A stretch of 64,000 nt of DNA from JAURFX01 sp038125265 (GCA_038125265.1 JAYPDM010000006.1:1-64000), one strand, 5' to 3'. Shown: positions 1 to 8,848, counted from the first letter of the stretch. Notes: a model not told the origin generated them from the letters alone. Made by a program: numbers and translations.

Positions 1-782
1 GTTTTGGCTCTTGTCTCTGCATCTACCCGCTTAACAATAACAGCGCAGTAAAGCGAGCAGGAGCCAACAGTGCTTGGAAGTGATCCAGGCACCACAACAG
101 ATCCACTCGGCACCCTGCCATAGTAGATCTTATCATTCTCTCTGTCATAGATTTTTGTGCTTTGGCTTATAAACGTTCCCATTGCGATCACAGAGTTCTC
201 CTCGACTATGACACCTTCTACAATCTCACTTCTCGCACCGATGAAACAATTATCCTCAATGATCGTTGGACTTGCTTGTAGCGGTTCAAGAACACCGCCG
301 ATTCCCGCACCACCAGACAGATGGACATTTTTACCAATCTGGGCACAGCTACCAACAGTTGCCCATGTGTCAATGGTGCATCCTTCATCAACGTATGCAC
401 CTATATTGATAAAGCTTGGCATGAGGACACACTGTTTTCCCACAAAAGAACCCTTTCTCACAATGGCATGAGGGACCACTCTGACAAGCTCATCCTTAAA
501 TGCTTGTGCCTCATAGTCGGCATACTTTAGCGGGACCTTATCGTAGAAATTCTGATAGCTTGATTGAGCCAATGCATTATCATTCACACGAAACGATAGA
601 AGCACTGCCTTTTTGAGCCACTCATTTATTACCCATTCACCATTGATCTTCTCAGCAACTCGTAACCGGCCGGCATCTAATTCATTAATAGCATGATTGA
701 TAAAGTCCTTATCTTCATTCTTAACATTATTAATATTTAATTGTTCTCGATCATTCCAAAGTTTTTCAATTTGATCTTTCAT
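1..782 (-). CDS. dapD: Tetrahydrodipicolinate N-succinyltransferase (partial, 3' end beyond window)
   Basis: This enzyme transfers succinyl from succinyl-CoA to tetrahydrodipicolinate in the succinylase branch of lysine/diaminopimelate synthesis in the cytoplasm. I translated the minus strand from the ATG at 780-782. It gives about 260 residues with no stop before the window edge. Near-identical DapD landmarks are visible: RVAEKINGEWV, WLKKAVLLSFRVND, NIGAYVDEG, DTWATVGSCAQIGKNVHLSG, GGVLEPLQA, DNCFIGARSEIVEGVIVEE and YCAVIVKRVDAETR. These include the left-handed beta-helix hexapeptide repeats. The family is about 274 aa, so only the last dozen residues are missing. The start lies 2 bases after the glnD stop, giving the conserved map-glnD-dapD operon order. 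Confidence 0.95.
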   Translation of the reverse strand, partial: MKDQIEKLWNDREQLNINNVKNEDKDFINHAINELDAGRLRVAEKINGEWVINEWLKKAVLLSFRVNDNALAQSSYQNFYDKVPLKYADYEAQAFKDELVRVVPHAIVRKGSFVGKQCVLMPSFINIGAYVDEGCTIDTWATVGSCAQIGKNVHLSGGAGIGGVLEPLQASPTIIEDNCFIGARSEIVEGVIVEENSVIAMGTFISQSTKIYDRENDKIYYGRVPSGSVVVPGSLPSTVGSCSLYCAVIVKRVDAETRAK

Positions 783-784
783 TA

Positions 785-3265
785 TCAATCTCCTGTTAAG
801 GCTAATGCCTTCTCAATAGCTCTTTCAATTTTCTCATGATTGCCCTCATGCACGGCAAAACCGTTTTGATCTGTCATGAAAAATATATCATCAACCTTCT
901 CACCTAGCGTTGAAATTTTGGCATTAATTAATTTGAGTTGGAGCTTTTCAAATTCATTAGCGATGATATTTAAGATTCCAGGACGATCCAATGTGCTTAG
1001 CTCTAAAATAGTTTGACCCTTATCATTGTTAAAGCACTTAACCCTGACAAATGGCTTAAAAGATTTAACCTCTCTTCTTGGTTTTCTCGTTAAGGTAATA
1101 TTTTTATCCATGTCATTAACAATATATTTATTCAGTCGATCGGTAAGCTCAGACATGCGCATGCTGCTCACTAGAAGCTTGGGGTCTGGCTCACTGAAAT
1201 AGTAGATATCGAGATTATTATTTTCGATATGATTAAACTTAACATCAAGAATATTTAGACCGACCTGCTCAATAATGGCTGTGACCCTTGCAAAGCTTGG
1301 AAAAGAAATAGGCGCCAATACTGCCAACCTGTGTATTCTATCGTCAATAAGGTTATCCGGTTTGACTGATGGACTGTCATTTGTAAGCAGTAAATCAGTT
1401 AACCAGACAATTTCAGACACACTTTGATTGGTGAAAAAAGTATCCTCAAGCCTGCCCCAAAGATTTTCAATATCCCTGATAGAGATGTCCGGGTTAATTT
1501 TTGAGAGTTCTGGAAGGGCGGAAATTTTTCTCTCCTTTATCAGGGTCTCATAATCTATACCCTGATCGAGGCCTCTCCTAAGAAGCGATCTTGTCTTTTC
1601 ATAAAGCTCTCTAAATAATGAATCCTTCCATGAATTCCAGAGATTTGGATTGGTCCCTCGGACGTCTGCTACGGTAAGAAGATAAAGATAGTTTAGATGA
1701 GTTTCATCGCCAACCTTTTCGGCAAATTCCTTGATGACGCCAGGATCATTCAAGTCTTTTTTTTGTGCGGTCACTGAAAGAAGAAGATGATGCTGGACTA
1801 GCCATGCCACTAAGCCCGATTCATACTTTGAAAATCCATGATTAAGGCAAAAATTTTCTGCATCAATCGCGCCAAGCTCTGAATGATCTCCGCCTCGGCC
1901 TTTTGCGATATCGTGAAATAACCCTGAAAGATAAGCGAGCTCAGGACGCTCAAGCGACTGCATAATACTTGAGCAAAGTGGGTACTCGTCATTAAATCTC
2001 TCTAGCGAAAAGCGTCGCAGATTCTCAACCACGAACAGCGTATGTGCATCTACCGTGTAGGCATGGAATAAGTCAAATTGCATTCTTCCTACAACATTTT
2101 GAAAGTTTGGAATATAGGCACCCAGAATGCCATAGGCGTTCATATGCTTGAGCGACCGGCTGACACCTGTAGGTGCACCTAAAATCTCTAGGAATAATTT
2201 TTTATTTTCTGGGTCGGCTTTAAAGTCATCATCAATCAACCATAAGTTTCTTTTTATGATGCCAATCGTTCTGGGACCAATGCCCCTCAGATCAATATTC
2301 TTCTCGAGCGTGGCAAAAAGGGCAAGCATGAGGCTAGGTTTTTCAGCAAATAAATGCGGACTTCGTACCTCAAGAAAGCCATTCTTAATCTCAAAGTGCT
2401 CATCNNNNNNNNNNNNNNNNNNNNNNNNNNNNNNNNNNNNNNNNNNNNNNNNNNNNNNNNNNNNNNNNNNNNNNNNNNNNNNNNNNNNNNNNNNNNNNNN
2501 NNNNAGGAATTTCTGGCAATTTTTTAACAGTATGATCTGTCCCTTAGTTAGGAGCGCATGCTCAAAAAGACCATCAAGATTACTAAAAGAGAAAAATCTC
2601 TTTCCAATCCAGCCCATGACTTGTATGTCTCTTAATCCCCCAAGCCCTCCCTTTACGCTAGGCTCTAAGTTATAAGCAGTATCGTGATACTTAAGGTGCC
2701 TATGATGTTGTTCTTCTTTTTTAGCTTCGAAGAATTTTTGCACAGGCCAAATTCTCTTTTGATTAAGAAGCTTTTTATTTAGCATTTGATAAAGCTCTTC
2801 ATTGCCAATGAGAATCCTCGTTTCCATCAATGTTGTATAAATAGTTAAATCTGTTTTTGCGAGCTCAATACACTCATTGATGGTCCTAACTGATTGTCCT
2901 ACCTCCAGACCAATATCCCAAAGGTAGGTTATGAATTTGCTGATCGCGTCTTTTTGCTCTGAGCTATCACCCTGCTTTTTGAGAATGAGTAAGTCAATAT
3001 CGGAGTAAGGAAAAAGTTCGCCCCTCCCATAACCTCCTACAGCGATGAGAGCTAGGTCATTGTGATGCGTAATAAAGTGGATCCAGGCTTTGCTTATTAT
3101 TTGGTCAATCAATTCAGATTTTTCATAGATAATTTGCTCTATGTCATTAAGGTGATCAGACCTTGCGAGCATGGAATCATGTTGATCACGGATTATCTTT
3201 TTTGCATCTTGAACGGAGAGTATTTCTGAAGAGTAACTAATAGTGCTTAATATTTCTTGGCTCAT
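785..3265 (-). CDS. glnD: Bifunctional PII uridylyltransferase/uridylyl-removing enzyme (interrupted by an assembly gap)
   Basis: GlnD senses glutamine and uridylylates or deuridylylates PII proteins, controlling nitrogen assimilation. The nucleotidyltransferase motif GGYGRGELFPYSDIDLL lies at residues 77-93, with catalytic Asp89 and Asp91. An HD-domain motif, LFHDIAKGRGGDHS, follows at about residue 451 (gapped numbering). Two ACT domains end the protein; the last contains LELSTLDRPGILNIIANEF. The 100-N gap at 2405-2504 falls between the NT and HD domains. By comparison with E. coli GlnD (890 aa), about 75 residues belong where the gap supplies only 33, so the gap is a placeholder of unknown length. 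The start overlaps the map stop by 4 bases. Keeping the full sensor architecture is notable in so compact a genome. Confidence 0.95.
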   Translation of the reverse strand: MSQEILSTISYSSEILSVQDAKKIIRDQHDSMLARSDHLNDIEQIIYEKSELIDQIISKAWIHFITHHNDLALIAVGGYGRGELFPYSDIDLLILKKQGDSSEQKDAISKFITYLWDIGLEVGQSVRTINECIELAKTDLTIYTTLMETRILIGNEELYQMLNKKLLNQKRIWPVQKFFEAKKEEQHHRHLKYHDTAYNLEPSVKGGLGGLRDIQVMGWIGKRFFSFSNLDGLFEHALLTKGQIILLKNCQKFXXXXXXXXXXXXXXXXXXXXXXXXXXXXXXXXXXDEHFEIKNGFLEVRSPHLFAEKPSLMLALFATLEKNIDLRGIGPRTIGIIKRNLWLIDDDFKADPENKKLFLEILGAPTGVSRSLKHMNAYGILGAYIPNFQNVVGRMQFDLFHAYTVDAHTLFVVENLRRFSLERFNDEYPLCSSIMQSLERPELAYLSGLFHDIAKGRGGDHSELGAIDAENFCLNHGFSKYESGLVAWLVQHHLLLSVTAQKKDLNDPGVIKEFAEKVGDETHLNYLYLLTVADVRGTNPNLWNSWKDSLFRELYEKTRSLLRRGLDQGIDYETLIKERKISALPELSKINPDISIRDIENLWGRLEDTFFTNQSVSEIVWLTDLLLTNDSPSVKPDNLIDDRIHRLAVLAPISFPSFARVTAIIEQVGLNILDVKFNHIENNNLDIYYFSEPDPKLLVSSMRMSELTDRLNKYIVNDMDKNITLTRKPRREVKSFKPFVRVKCFNNDKGQTILELSTLDRPGILNIIANEFEKLQLKLINAKISTLGEKVDDIFFMTDQNGFAVHEGNHEKIERAIEKALALTGD
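2405..2504. other. Assembly gap of exactly 100 N inside glnD
   Basis: One hundred consecutive N. The glnD frame is open on both sides and remains in register across the gap. Alignment from memory with E. coli GlnD suggests the true missing stretch is about 220-240 bases rather than 100, so this is probably the default scaffold spacer. Confidence 0.95.
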
Positions 3266-4032
3266 GGAGTTTTCTCATTTTCACTAAGAGTTAAAACCTC
3301 AAATCCATCATTGGTTACCACCAATGTATGCTCCCATTGTGCAGATAATGATTTGTCTTTGGTCACAACTGTCCATCCATCTGATAACAATTTAGTATGT
3401 CTTTTACCCGCATTGATCATAGGCTCGATAGTAAATGTCATGCCTTCTTCTAAAACCAGACCCGTACCGGGCGTGCCATAATGAAGCACCTGAGGATCCT
3501 CATGGAAGACACGACCAATGCCATGCCCACAGTACTCTCTTACTACTGAATACCGATTTTTCTCGACAAAAGCTTGAATACTTGCCCCTATGTCGCCCAA
3601 TGTATTCCCAGGCCTTACCTGTTCAATGCCTATCCACATGGACTCTTTACAAATATTAATAAGTCGCTCTGCTAATAACTTGGGCTTTCCTACATTAAAC
3701 ATTCGACTGGTATCCCCATGAAACCCATCTTTAATTACGGTGATATCAATATTTATAATATCCCCGTCTTTAAGTTTTTTATCGCCTGGAATGCCATGGC
3801 AGACAACATGATTTACAGAAGTGCATATTGATTTTGGAAAGCCTCGATAATTTAGGGGTGCGGGTATTAAACCAAGATCATTTACAATATAGTTATGGCA
3901 TAAGGTGTCTAACTCGCCGGTGGTTATGCCAGGGTTAACGTAATCAGATATCATATCTAAAACCGATGCGGCCGCCTTACCGGCTTCACGCATGAGGTTT
4001 ATTTCATCAAAGTTTTTGATAGATACAGTCAT
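3262..4032 (-). CDS. map: Methionine aminopeptidase, type I
   Basis: This enzyme removes the N-terminal methionine from nascent proteins. The 256-residue length is normal for bacterial type I MetAP. All five dinuclear metal ligands and the flanking His are recognisable in their motifs: NIDITV (Asp), HGDTSRMF (Asp), GHGIGRVFHEDP (His), FTIEPMIN (Glu) and QWEHTLVVT (Glu), with HVVCHGIPGD supplying the substrate His. It is the first gene of map-glnD-dapD and is transcribed divergently from rpsB across a 153-bp spacer, the standard gammaproteobacterial arrangement. The stop overlaps the glnD start by 4 bases (ATGA), which implies translational coupling. Confidence 0.96.
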   Translation of the reverse strand: MTVSIKNFDEINLMREAGKAAASVLDMISDYVNPGITTGELDTLCHNYIVNDLGLIPAPLNYRGFPKSICTSVNHVVCHGIPGDKKLKDGDIINIDITVIKDGFHGDTSRMFNVGKPKLLAERLINICKESMWIGIEQVRPGNTLGDIGASIQAFVEKNRYSVVREYCGHGIGRVFHEDPQVLHYGTPGTGLVLEEGMTFTIEPMINAGKRHTKLLSDGWTVVTKDKSLSAQWEHTLVVTNDGFEVLTLSENEKTP

Positions 4033-4047
4033 AATTTATTAGAAAAC

Positions 4048-4076
4048 TTGTTCAAATATTAACAGTATGTTATAAA
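4048..4076 (+). promoter_or_regulatory. Candidate sigma-70 promoter for rpsB-tsf
   Basis: TTGTTC at 4048-4053, a 17-bp spacer and TATAAA at 4071-4076 match the housekeeping consensus at 4/6 and 5/6 positions. Initiation near 4083 would give a leader of about 100 nt before rpsB. The call is from sequence alone. Confidence 0.45.
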
Positions 4077-4124
4077 TCGCATGCTAATTTAGCAAAAAAT
4101 AACGCAATTTAGTGTAAAGAAATT

Positions 4125-4172
4125 CTAGGGTGCCCTAGGGGTAGAAGGACTGACTAAACTGCAAACTAACCC
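4125..4172 (+). promoter_or_regulatory. Possible structured rpsB mRNA leader (two small hairpins)
   Basis: CTAGGG (4125-4130) and CCCTAG (4133-4138) form a perfect inverted repeat. Directly after it, GGGTAG (4139-4144) can pair with CTAACCC (4166-4172) with one bulged A. The strong Shine-Dalgarno AAGGAG (4175-4180) follows. In E. coli and relatives, ribosomal protein S2 represses rpsB-tsf through a structured leader. Position and layout fit that role, but I did not match a published consensus. The very short first loop would have to open to 4 nt. Confidence 0.3.
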
Positions 4173-4185
4173 AAAAGGAGAAAAT

Positions 4186-5154
4186 ATGTCAAAAGTATCG
4201 ATGCGCGATATGCTTGAAGCCGGAGTTCACTTCGGACACCAAACTAAGTTTTGGAACCCAAAAATGAAACCATTTATCTTTGGGGAAAAAAGCAAAGTTC
4301 ACATTATAGATTTACAACAGTCTTTACCGTTATTTCTAGAAACAACAAAGTTTGCTCAAGAGCTTGCATCTAGAGGCGGAAGTGTTTTATTTGTAGGCTC
4401 AAAAAGATCAGCAAAGAAAGCTATCAGAGAGGCTGCCGAATCATGCAATATGCCCTATGTTTGCAATCGCTGGCTAGGAGGAATGCTTACTAATTTTGAT
4501 ACCATTAAAAAGTCAGTCAAGCGCCTCAAGGCCCTTGAGAGTATTTTTGAATCTGAGGAAAGCCAAGAAGATTACACAAAAAGAGAATTATTGACCCTCT
4601 CAAGAGAATTAGAAAAGCTTGAAAAGACTTTAGGCGGCATTAAGGATATGAACAGACTCCCTGATGCGCTTTTTGTCATCGATGTCAGGTATGAAAAAAT
4701 TGCCATAAAAGAGGCAAAAAAGTTAAAGATACCCGTAATCGGTGTTGTTGATACCAATTCCTCACCAGATGATATTGATATGATTATTCCAGGTAATGAC
4801 GATGCTATCTCCAGCATTCGTCTTTATGCAAAAGGTATTGCCGAGGCCATCTCAGAGGGAAGGACCATGATCCCTGATATGGGCGATGAATTTATTGAGG
4901 TGGACGAGGTTGCAGAACCCAGTGATGACAGTGCGACTGAGCCTAAAATAAAGAAAAAAGCCACCAAGAAAAAGGTAAGAGCAAAAAAAGAAGAGAAGGT
5001 CGCTTCAGAGCCAGAAGATACATTAATTCCTGAGCCCGATACGGTCGTGCAGGATGAGAAACCAGAAACTCAAGCCTTAAATGAAGATGAGGCGGTTTCT
5101 GAGGTCGAGGTCAATGACAATGAATCAGAGGCAGCCTCTGAGGATAAACAGTAA
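4186..5154 (+). CDS. rpsB: Small ribosomal subunit protein uS2 with an extended charged C-terminal tail
   Basis: This is an essential 30S protein, bound late in assembly and required with S1 for initiation. Residues 1 to about 230 match S2: MLEAGVHFGHQTKFWNPKM, FVGSKRSAKKAIREAA, RWLGGMLTNFDTIKKS, DALFVIDVRYEKIAIKEA and PVIGVVDTNSSPDDID. The protein is 322 aa against about 241 in E. coli. The extra roughly 85 residues begin with a Lys-rich stretch (KIKKKATKKKVRAKKEEK) and continue as a Glu/Asp-rich, probably disordered tail ending SEAASEDKQ. The tail is in frame with no break and the stop lies 15 bases before tsf. AAGGAG sits 5 bases upstream of the ATG. It is co-transcribed with tsf. Confidence 0.97.
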   Translation: MSKVSMRDMLEAGVHFGHQTKFWNPKMKPFIFGEKSKVHIIDLQQSLPLFLETTKFAQELASRGGSVLFVGSKRSAKKAIREAAESCNMPYVCNRWLGGMLTNFDTIKKSVKRLKALESIFESEESQEDYTKRELLTLSRELEKLEKTLGGIKDMNRLPDALFVIDVRYEKIAIKEAKKLKIPVIGVVDTNSSPDDIDMIIPGNDDAISSIRLYAKGIAEAISEGRTMIPDMGDEFIEVDEVAEPSDDSATEPKIKKKATKKKVRAKKEEKVASEPEDTLIPEPDTVVQDEKPETQALNEDEAVSEVEVNDNESEAASEDKQ

Positions 5155-5169
5155 TTAAAGGAAGAAGAC

Positions 5170-6048
5170 ATGACAGTAACAGCACAGCTGGTTAAAGAGC
5201 TAAGAGAGATTACCGGTGTCGGTATGATGGACTGCAAGAAGGCACTATCAGAGACCGATGGCGACCTTGAAAAAGCAGTTGAATACTTAAGAAAAGCAGG
5301 ACAAGCAAAAGCGGATAAAAAAGCCTCACGAGTTGCCGCCGAAGGCAAGATTCTTATCTCTGCAGATACTAAGAATAATCAACATACCATCTTAGAGATC
5401 AATTGCGAGACTGATTTTGTTGCAAAGGATGAGAAGTTTAATAAGTTTAGTGAGTCTGTTTTGCAAGCTTTAACACGAAACTCTGTCTCTACGGTAGAGG
5501 AACTCTCTGGTATTGAGGAGAACGGGAACACCATCGATGATGAGAGAAAAAAATTAATCGCGGAGATAGGTGAAAATATAAGTATCAGGCGTTTTAGTTT
5601 TTTGAATTCAAATAACACTGTAGGCAGCTATATTCATATGGGACGCATTGGTGTCATGGTCGAAGTTGAGGGATCCCAGGATGAAGACCTTGCAAAGGAT
5701 CTTGCCATGCACATCGCTGCCAATAATCCACTCTATAAGGATCAAAATGACGTACCAGCTGAGGAGCTTGAAAAGGAAAAGGAAATACTCAAAGCCCAAG
5801 CTTTAGCTGAGGGTAAGCCCGAAGATATTATTGAAAAGATGATCCAAGGAAGGTTGAATAAATATCTAGAACAAATTACGCTCTATGGACAGCCTTTTGT
5901 TAAAGACCCTGATATTAAAGTATCGAAATTACTTGAAAATGCCGGCGCCTCTATTAAGGGGTTTATTAGGTACGAACTTGGCGAAGGAATTGAGAAGAAG
6001 AAAGATGATTTTGTTGAAGAGGTCAAAAAGCAAGCCGGACTATCATAG
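5170..6048 (+). CDS. tsf: Elongation factor Ts
   Basis: EF-Ts is the guanine nucleotide exchange factor for EF-Tu. The 292-residue protein (E. coli 283) begins with the UBA-like domain, ELREITGVGMMDCKKALSE. The conserved EINCETDFVAKDEKF segment follows at about residues 76-90, and the C-terminal part carries LYGQPFVKDPDIKVSKLL. These are diagnostic. A long purine-rich Shine-Dalgarno (AAGGAAGAAG) precedes the ATG. It follows rpsB by 15 bases and precedes pyrH by 8 bases, as in E. coli. Confidence 0.98.
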   Translation: MTVTAQLVKELREITGVGMMDCKKALSETDGDLEKAVEYLRKAGQAKADKKASRVAAEGKILISADTKNNQHTILEINCETDFVAKDEKFNKFSESVLQALTRNSVSTVEELSGIEENGNTIDDERKKLIAEIGENISIRRFSFLNSNNTVGSYIHMGRIGVMVEVEGSQDEDLAKDLAMHIAANNPLYKDQNDVPAEELEKEKEILKAQALAEGKPEDIIEKMIQGRLNKYLEQITLYGQPFVKDPDIKVSKLLENAGASIKGFIRYELGEGIEKKKDDFVEEVKKQAGLS

Positions 6049-6056
6049 GATCAGTA

Positions 6057-6776
6057 TTGCCAAAATATAAAAGAGTTTTACTTAAGTTAAGTGGGGAGGC
6101 TCTCCTTGGTGATTTGCAATACGGAATCGATCCAAATACGATCCAATCAATTGCAAAAGAAATTATAGAACTTGTAAACGAAGGCGTTCAGTGTGGAATT
6201 GTCATTGGCGGTGGCAATCTTTTTCGTGGAGAAGGATTGGCAAAAGCGGGCATAGATCGAGTTAAAGGGGACCAGATGGGTATGCTTGCAACCGTAATGA
6301 ATGCGCTTGCACTCCAGGATGCTCTGACCAGTCAAGGGGGCCAGGCGAGAGTTATGTCAGCTATTTCTATCCATGAGGTTTGTGAAGATTTTATTCGACT
6401 CAGGGCGATAAGGCACTTAGAAAAAAATAGAATCGTAATCTTTGCTGCGGGTACCGGTAATCCCTTTTTCACTACAGATACCGCAGCCAGCTTGCGTGGT
6501 GTTGAAATTGATGCTGAGTTGCTTATTAAAGCGACCAAGGTTGATGGAATTTATGATTCTGACCCAAAGCAAAATCCCAACGCAAAAAAATATGACCGAT
6601 TAGAATATTCTGAGGTCATCAATAAAAACCTTAAGGTTATGGACGCAACCGCTATGGTTATGTGTAGAGATAATAATTTGCCGGTTATTGTTTATAATTT
6701 ATTTAATCAAGGTAACTTACTAAGAATAGTCAATGGAGAAAACGTTGGCACATACGTGGGAGAAGGTAAATGTTAA
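6057..6776 (+). CDS. pyrH: UMP kinase
   Basis: PyrH phosphorylates UMP to UDP. It is the hexameric bacterial enzyme of the amino-acid-kinase fold. Visible motifs are VLLKLSGEALLG at the N-terminus, GIVIGGGNLFRG, DQMGMLATVMNALAL, FAAGTGNPFFTTDTAA, ATKVDGIYDSDPK and MDATAMVMCRDNNLPVIVYN. The length of 239 aa is normal. The start is a TTG at 6057 with AGGA six bases upstream. No ATG is available without removing the KLSGEA motif. It overlaps frr by 7 bases. Confidence 0.97.
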   Translation: MPKYKRVLLKLSGEALLGDLQYGIDPNTIQSIAKEIIELVNEGVQCGIVIGGGNLFRGEGLAKAGIDRVKGDQMGMLATVMNALALQDALTSQGGQARVMSAISIHEVCEDFIRLRAIRHLEKNRIVIFAAGTGNPFFTTDTAASLRGVEIDAELLIKATKVDGIYDSDPKQNPNAKKYDRLEYSEVINKNLKVMDATAMVMCRDNNLPVIVYNLFNQGNLLRIVNGENVGTYVGEGKC

Positions 6777-7327
6777 ATGAAATCCAAGAAGATTCAGAGG
6801 TCAGAATGGGTAAAACGCTTGCCTCTTTTGAGGGTGAGCTAAAAAGAATTAGATCCGGTCGGGCAAGTACAGGTTTAGTAGATCATATTGAGGTCGACTA
6901 TTACGGCTCTTCTGTACCTATTACGCAAGTGGCGAATGTGACCACGGAGGATGCTAGAACTATTCTTGTAACTCCTTGGGAGAAGACTATGCTTGAAGTT
7001 ATTGAAAAAGCCATACTAGCATCAGGAATTGGCCTCAACCCAATCGCTTCAGCAGATAAGCTAAGGCTACCTATTCCATCCATGACAGAGGAAACCAGAA
7101 GAGAAATCGTAAAGCTTGTAAAAAATACAGCCGAGAATGCCAGAGTAGCAATCAGAAACATCAGGAGAGATGTCAATAACGATGTGAAAGAGCTATTGAA
7201 AGAAAAAGAGATCACTGAGGATGACCTAAAATCCTCAGAGCAAATCATCCAAAAACAGACCGATTCTTTTATTGAGAAAATTGACGCATTAACGGCATCA
7301 AAAGAGGAAGAAATACTCTCTATTTAG
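6770..7327 (+). CDS. frr: Ribosome recycling factor
   Basis: RRF splits post-termination ribosomes together with EF-G. The 185-residue length is standard for the family. The conserved sequences KRIRSGRASTGLVDHIEVDYYG, here split as RSGRAST and VDYYGSSVPITQVANV, and IPSMTEETRREIVKLVK are present. So is the C-terminal RNIRRDVNNDVKELLKEK helix. It overlaps pyrH by 7 bases and is followed by uppS only 7 bases later. In E. coli the isoprenoid gene ispC lies between these two; here there is no room for it. Confidence 0.97.
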   Translation: MLNEIQEDSEVRMGKTLASFEGELKRIRSGRASTGLVDHIEVDYYGSSVPITQVANVTTEDARTILVTPWEKTMLEVIEKAILASGIGLNPIASADKLRLPIPSMTEETRREIVKLVKNTAENARVAIRNIRRDVNNDVKELLKEKEITEDDLKSSEQIIQKQTDSFIEKIDALTASKEEEILSI

Positions 7328-7334
7328 GTTACAC

Positions 7335-8018
7335 ATGAACCCACGCCACATAGCCATAATAATGGATGGAAATGGAAGATGGGCGAAGGCTCAAGGCATG
7401 CCTCGCTTTATGGGTCACAGAGCAGGTATTGCACCTGCAAGAATGTGTGTCGAGCATTGTGTCAAATTAAAGGTCAAGGAGTTGAGTCTTTTTATGTTTT
7501 CTACTGAAAACTGGTCTCGACCACAAGAGGAAATTTCTGCAATTTTTGAATTACTTATAAAAACACTTGGGACTGAGGTAAAAAAACTTCATGACCAAGG
7601 AATCATGGTTAAATTTGTGGGTCAAAGAGAGGGACTTGGGGATAAGCTAATAAGTATCATGGAAGAGGCAGAGCGCCTGACAGAACAAAATAAAACCATG
7701 CGACTCAATCTTGCACTCTCCTATGGAGGCAGGTGGGACATTTTGCAGGCCGTAAAAAGCATTATTGCTGGTGACAACCCCAATTTAAGTGAAGATAAAT
7801 TTAATGAGACTATTAGCGCCCACTCCTTCTCAGACATTGATTTACTGATAAGAACGGGCAACGAGAATAGAATTAGTAATTTTGGGTTATGGCAATTAGC
7901 CTATGCGGAGATATATTTTTCTAAGGTGCTGTGGCCAGATTTCAATGAAGGTGAACTAGACAAAGCCATCCAATTATTCGAATCTGCTAAGCGAAGGTTT
8001 GGAGGGGTTCATGAGTGA
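7335..8018 (+). CDS. uppS: Undecaprenyl diphosphate synthase (cis-prenyltransferase)
   Basis: UppS condenses isopentenyl diphosphate onto farnesyl diphosphate to make the C55 lipid carrier for peptidoglycan and other surface polymers. The N-terminal catalytic motif HIAIIMDGNGRWAK, the FMFSTENWSRP segment and the C-terminal DLLIRTGNENRISNFGLWQ/YAEIYF signature are all intact. Length is 227 aa, slightly shorter than E. coli (253). Its need for isoprenoid precursors is relevant because MEP-pathway genes are missing from their usual positions in this window. The stop overlaps the cdsA start by 8 bases. Confidence 0.96.
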   Translation: MNPRHIAIIMDGNGRWAKAQGMPRFMGHRAGIAPARMCVEHCVKLKVKELSLFMFSTENWSRPQEEISAIFELLIKTLGTEVKKLHDQGIMVKFVGQREGLGDKLISIMEEAERLTEQNKTMRLNLALSYGGRWDILQAVKSIIAGDNPNLSEDKFNETISAHSFSDIDLLIRTGNENRISNFGLWQLAYAEIYFSKVLWPDFNEGELDKAIQLFESAKRRFGGVHE

Positions 8019-8808
8019 GCTTCAAGTTCGGGTAGTTAGTGCAACAGTCCTTATTGCTGCCTCTATTCTTGGTTACCTGTACCTGAGTGAGTTTTTACTC
8101 ATAACTATTTTATCCGTTGTGTGGCTGTTAATGCTGCATGAGCTCTTCAGGCATATGAATTCTCTAGGTAAAACAGTTTCAGGAATTTTATGGATATCTT
8201 GTTTTATATTTTTTGCATTCTCTGGCCATATGCTTAGTACAAAGATTCCAACTTTTTTGTATATTTTGTATTTTATTGGACTGCTTTATTCACTTTTACA
8301 GATATTCTTTTTTTCTCATTCAAAAAATTTATTAATGATTTTTTTGTTAATACTTTTTTATATACTTTTTGGATCCCTCAATTTAATTTTTTTGATTGGA
8401 CTTATAGGTAAGAATCAGCTCATTCTTGCATATATACTATTTGTTATCGCACATGATATGGGTGGGTATTTTTTTGGTAAAAAGTATGGAAAGAAAAAGT
8501 TATCACCCATGATTAGTCCAGGCAAAACTTTGGAAGGCTTGGTTGGTAGCATTTTATTTGGTGTTTTAGTTGCAATCATCTATGCAGCAATCAATGATAT
8601 TCAATACATACCTTTATTGATTTTCTCATTAGCGATAGTTTTTATTAGTTTATTAGGAGACCTAATATTTAGTAAGCTCAAACGCATACTCAATGTAAAA
8701 GACTTTAGTAAGCTTATACCGGGCCATGGTGGCCTTCTTGATAGGCTCGATAGCTGGATTGTCTCTGCGCCTCTCGCTGCTTATTTCCTCACTTATGTGA
8801 CCCTTTAG
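8011..8808 (+). CDS. cdsA: Phosphatidate cytidylyltransferase (CDP-diacylglycerol synthase)
   Basis: CdsA makes CDP-diacylglycerol from phosphatidate and CTP, the branch point for all phospholipids. It is an integral membrane protein with about eight hydrophobic segments. The C-terminal half has SPGKTLEGLVGS and the full family signature KRILNVKDFSKLIPGHGGLLDRLDS, here written as KDFSKLIPGHGGLLDRLD. I chose the ATG at 8011, preceded by GGAGGGG at 8001-8007, over an upstream TTG at 7999. This gives 265 residues. It overlaps uppS by 8 bases. Confidence 0.94.
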   Translation: MSELQVRVVSATVLIAASILGYLYLSEFLLITILSVVWLLMLHELFRHMNSLGKTVSGILWISCFIFFAFSGHMLSTKIPTFLYILYFIGLLYSLLQIFFFSHSKNLLMIFLLILFYILFGSLNLIFLIGLIGKNQLILAYILFVIAHDMGGYFFGKKYGKKKLSPMISPGKTLEGLVGSILFGVLVAIIYAAINDIQYIPLLIFSLAIVFISLLGDLIFSKLKRILNVKDFSKLIPGHGGLLDRLDSWIVSAPLAAYFLTYVTL

Positions 8809-8832
8809 CGATCTTAAGCATTACTCTATAAT
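8804..8832 (+). promoter_or_regulatory. Candidate promoter in the cdsA-rseP spacer
   Basis: A perfect TATAAT at 8827-8832 lies 17 bases after TTTAGC (8804-8809), which matches the -35 consensus at only 3/6. The 40-bp spacer has no Shine-Dalgarno before the rseP ATG at 8849, so a transcript starting near 8839 would be almost leaderless. Confidence 0.35.
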
Positions 8833-8848
8833 ATAGACTCAATTAATT

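Noticed and set aside
2148..2675. 175-residue plus-strand ORF spanning the first gap
   Set aside because: It is antisense to glnD, mostly N in the middle, and has no recognisable domain.
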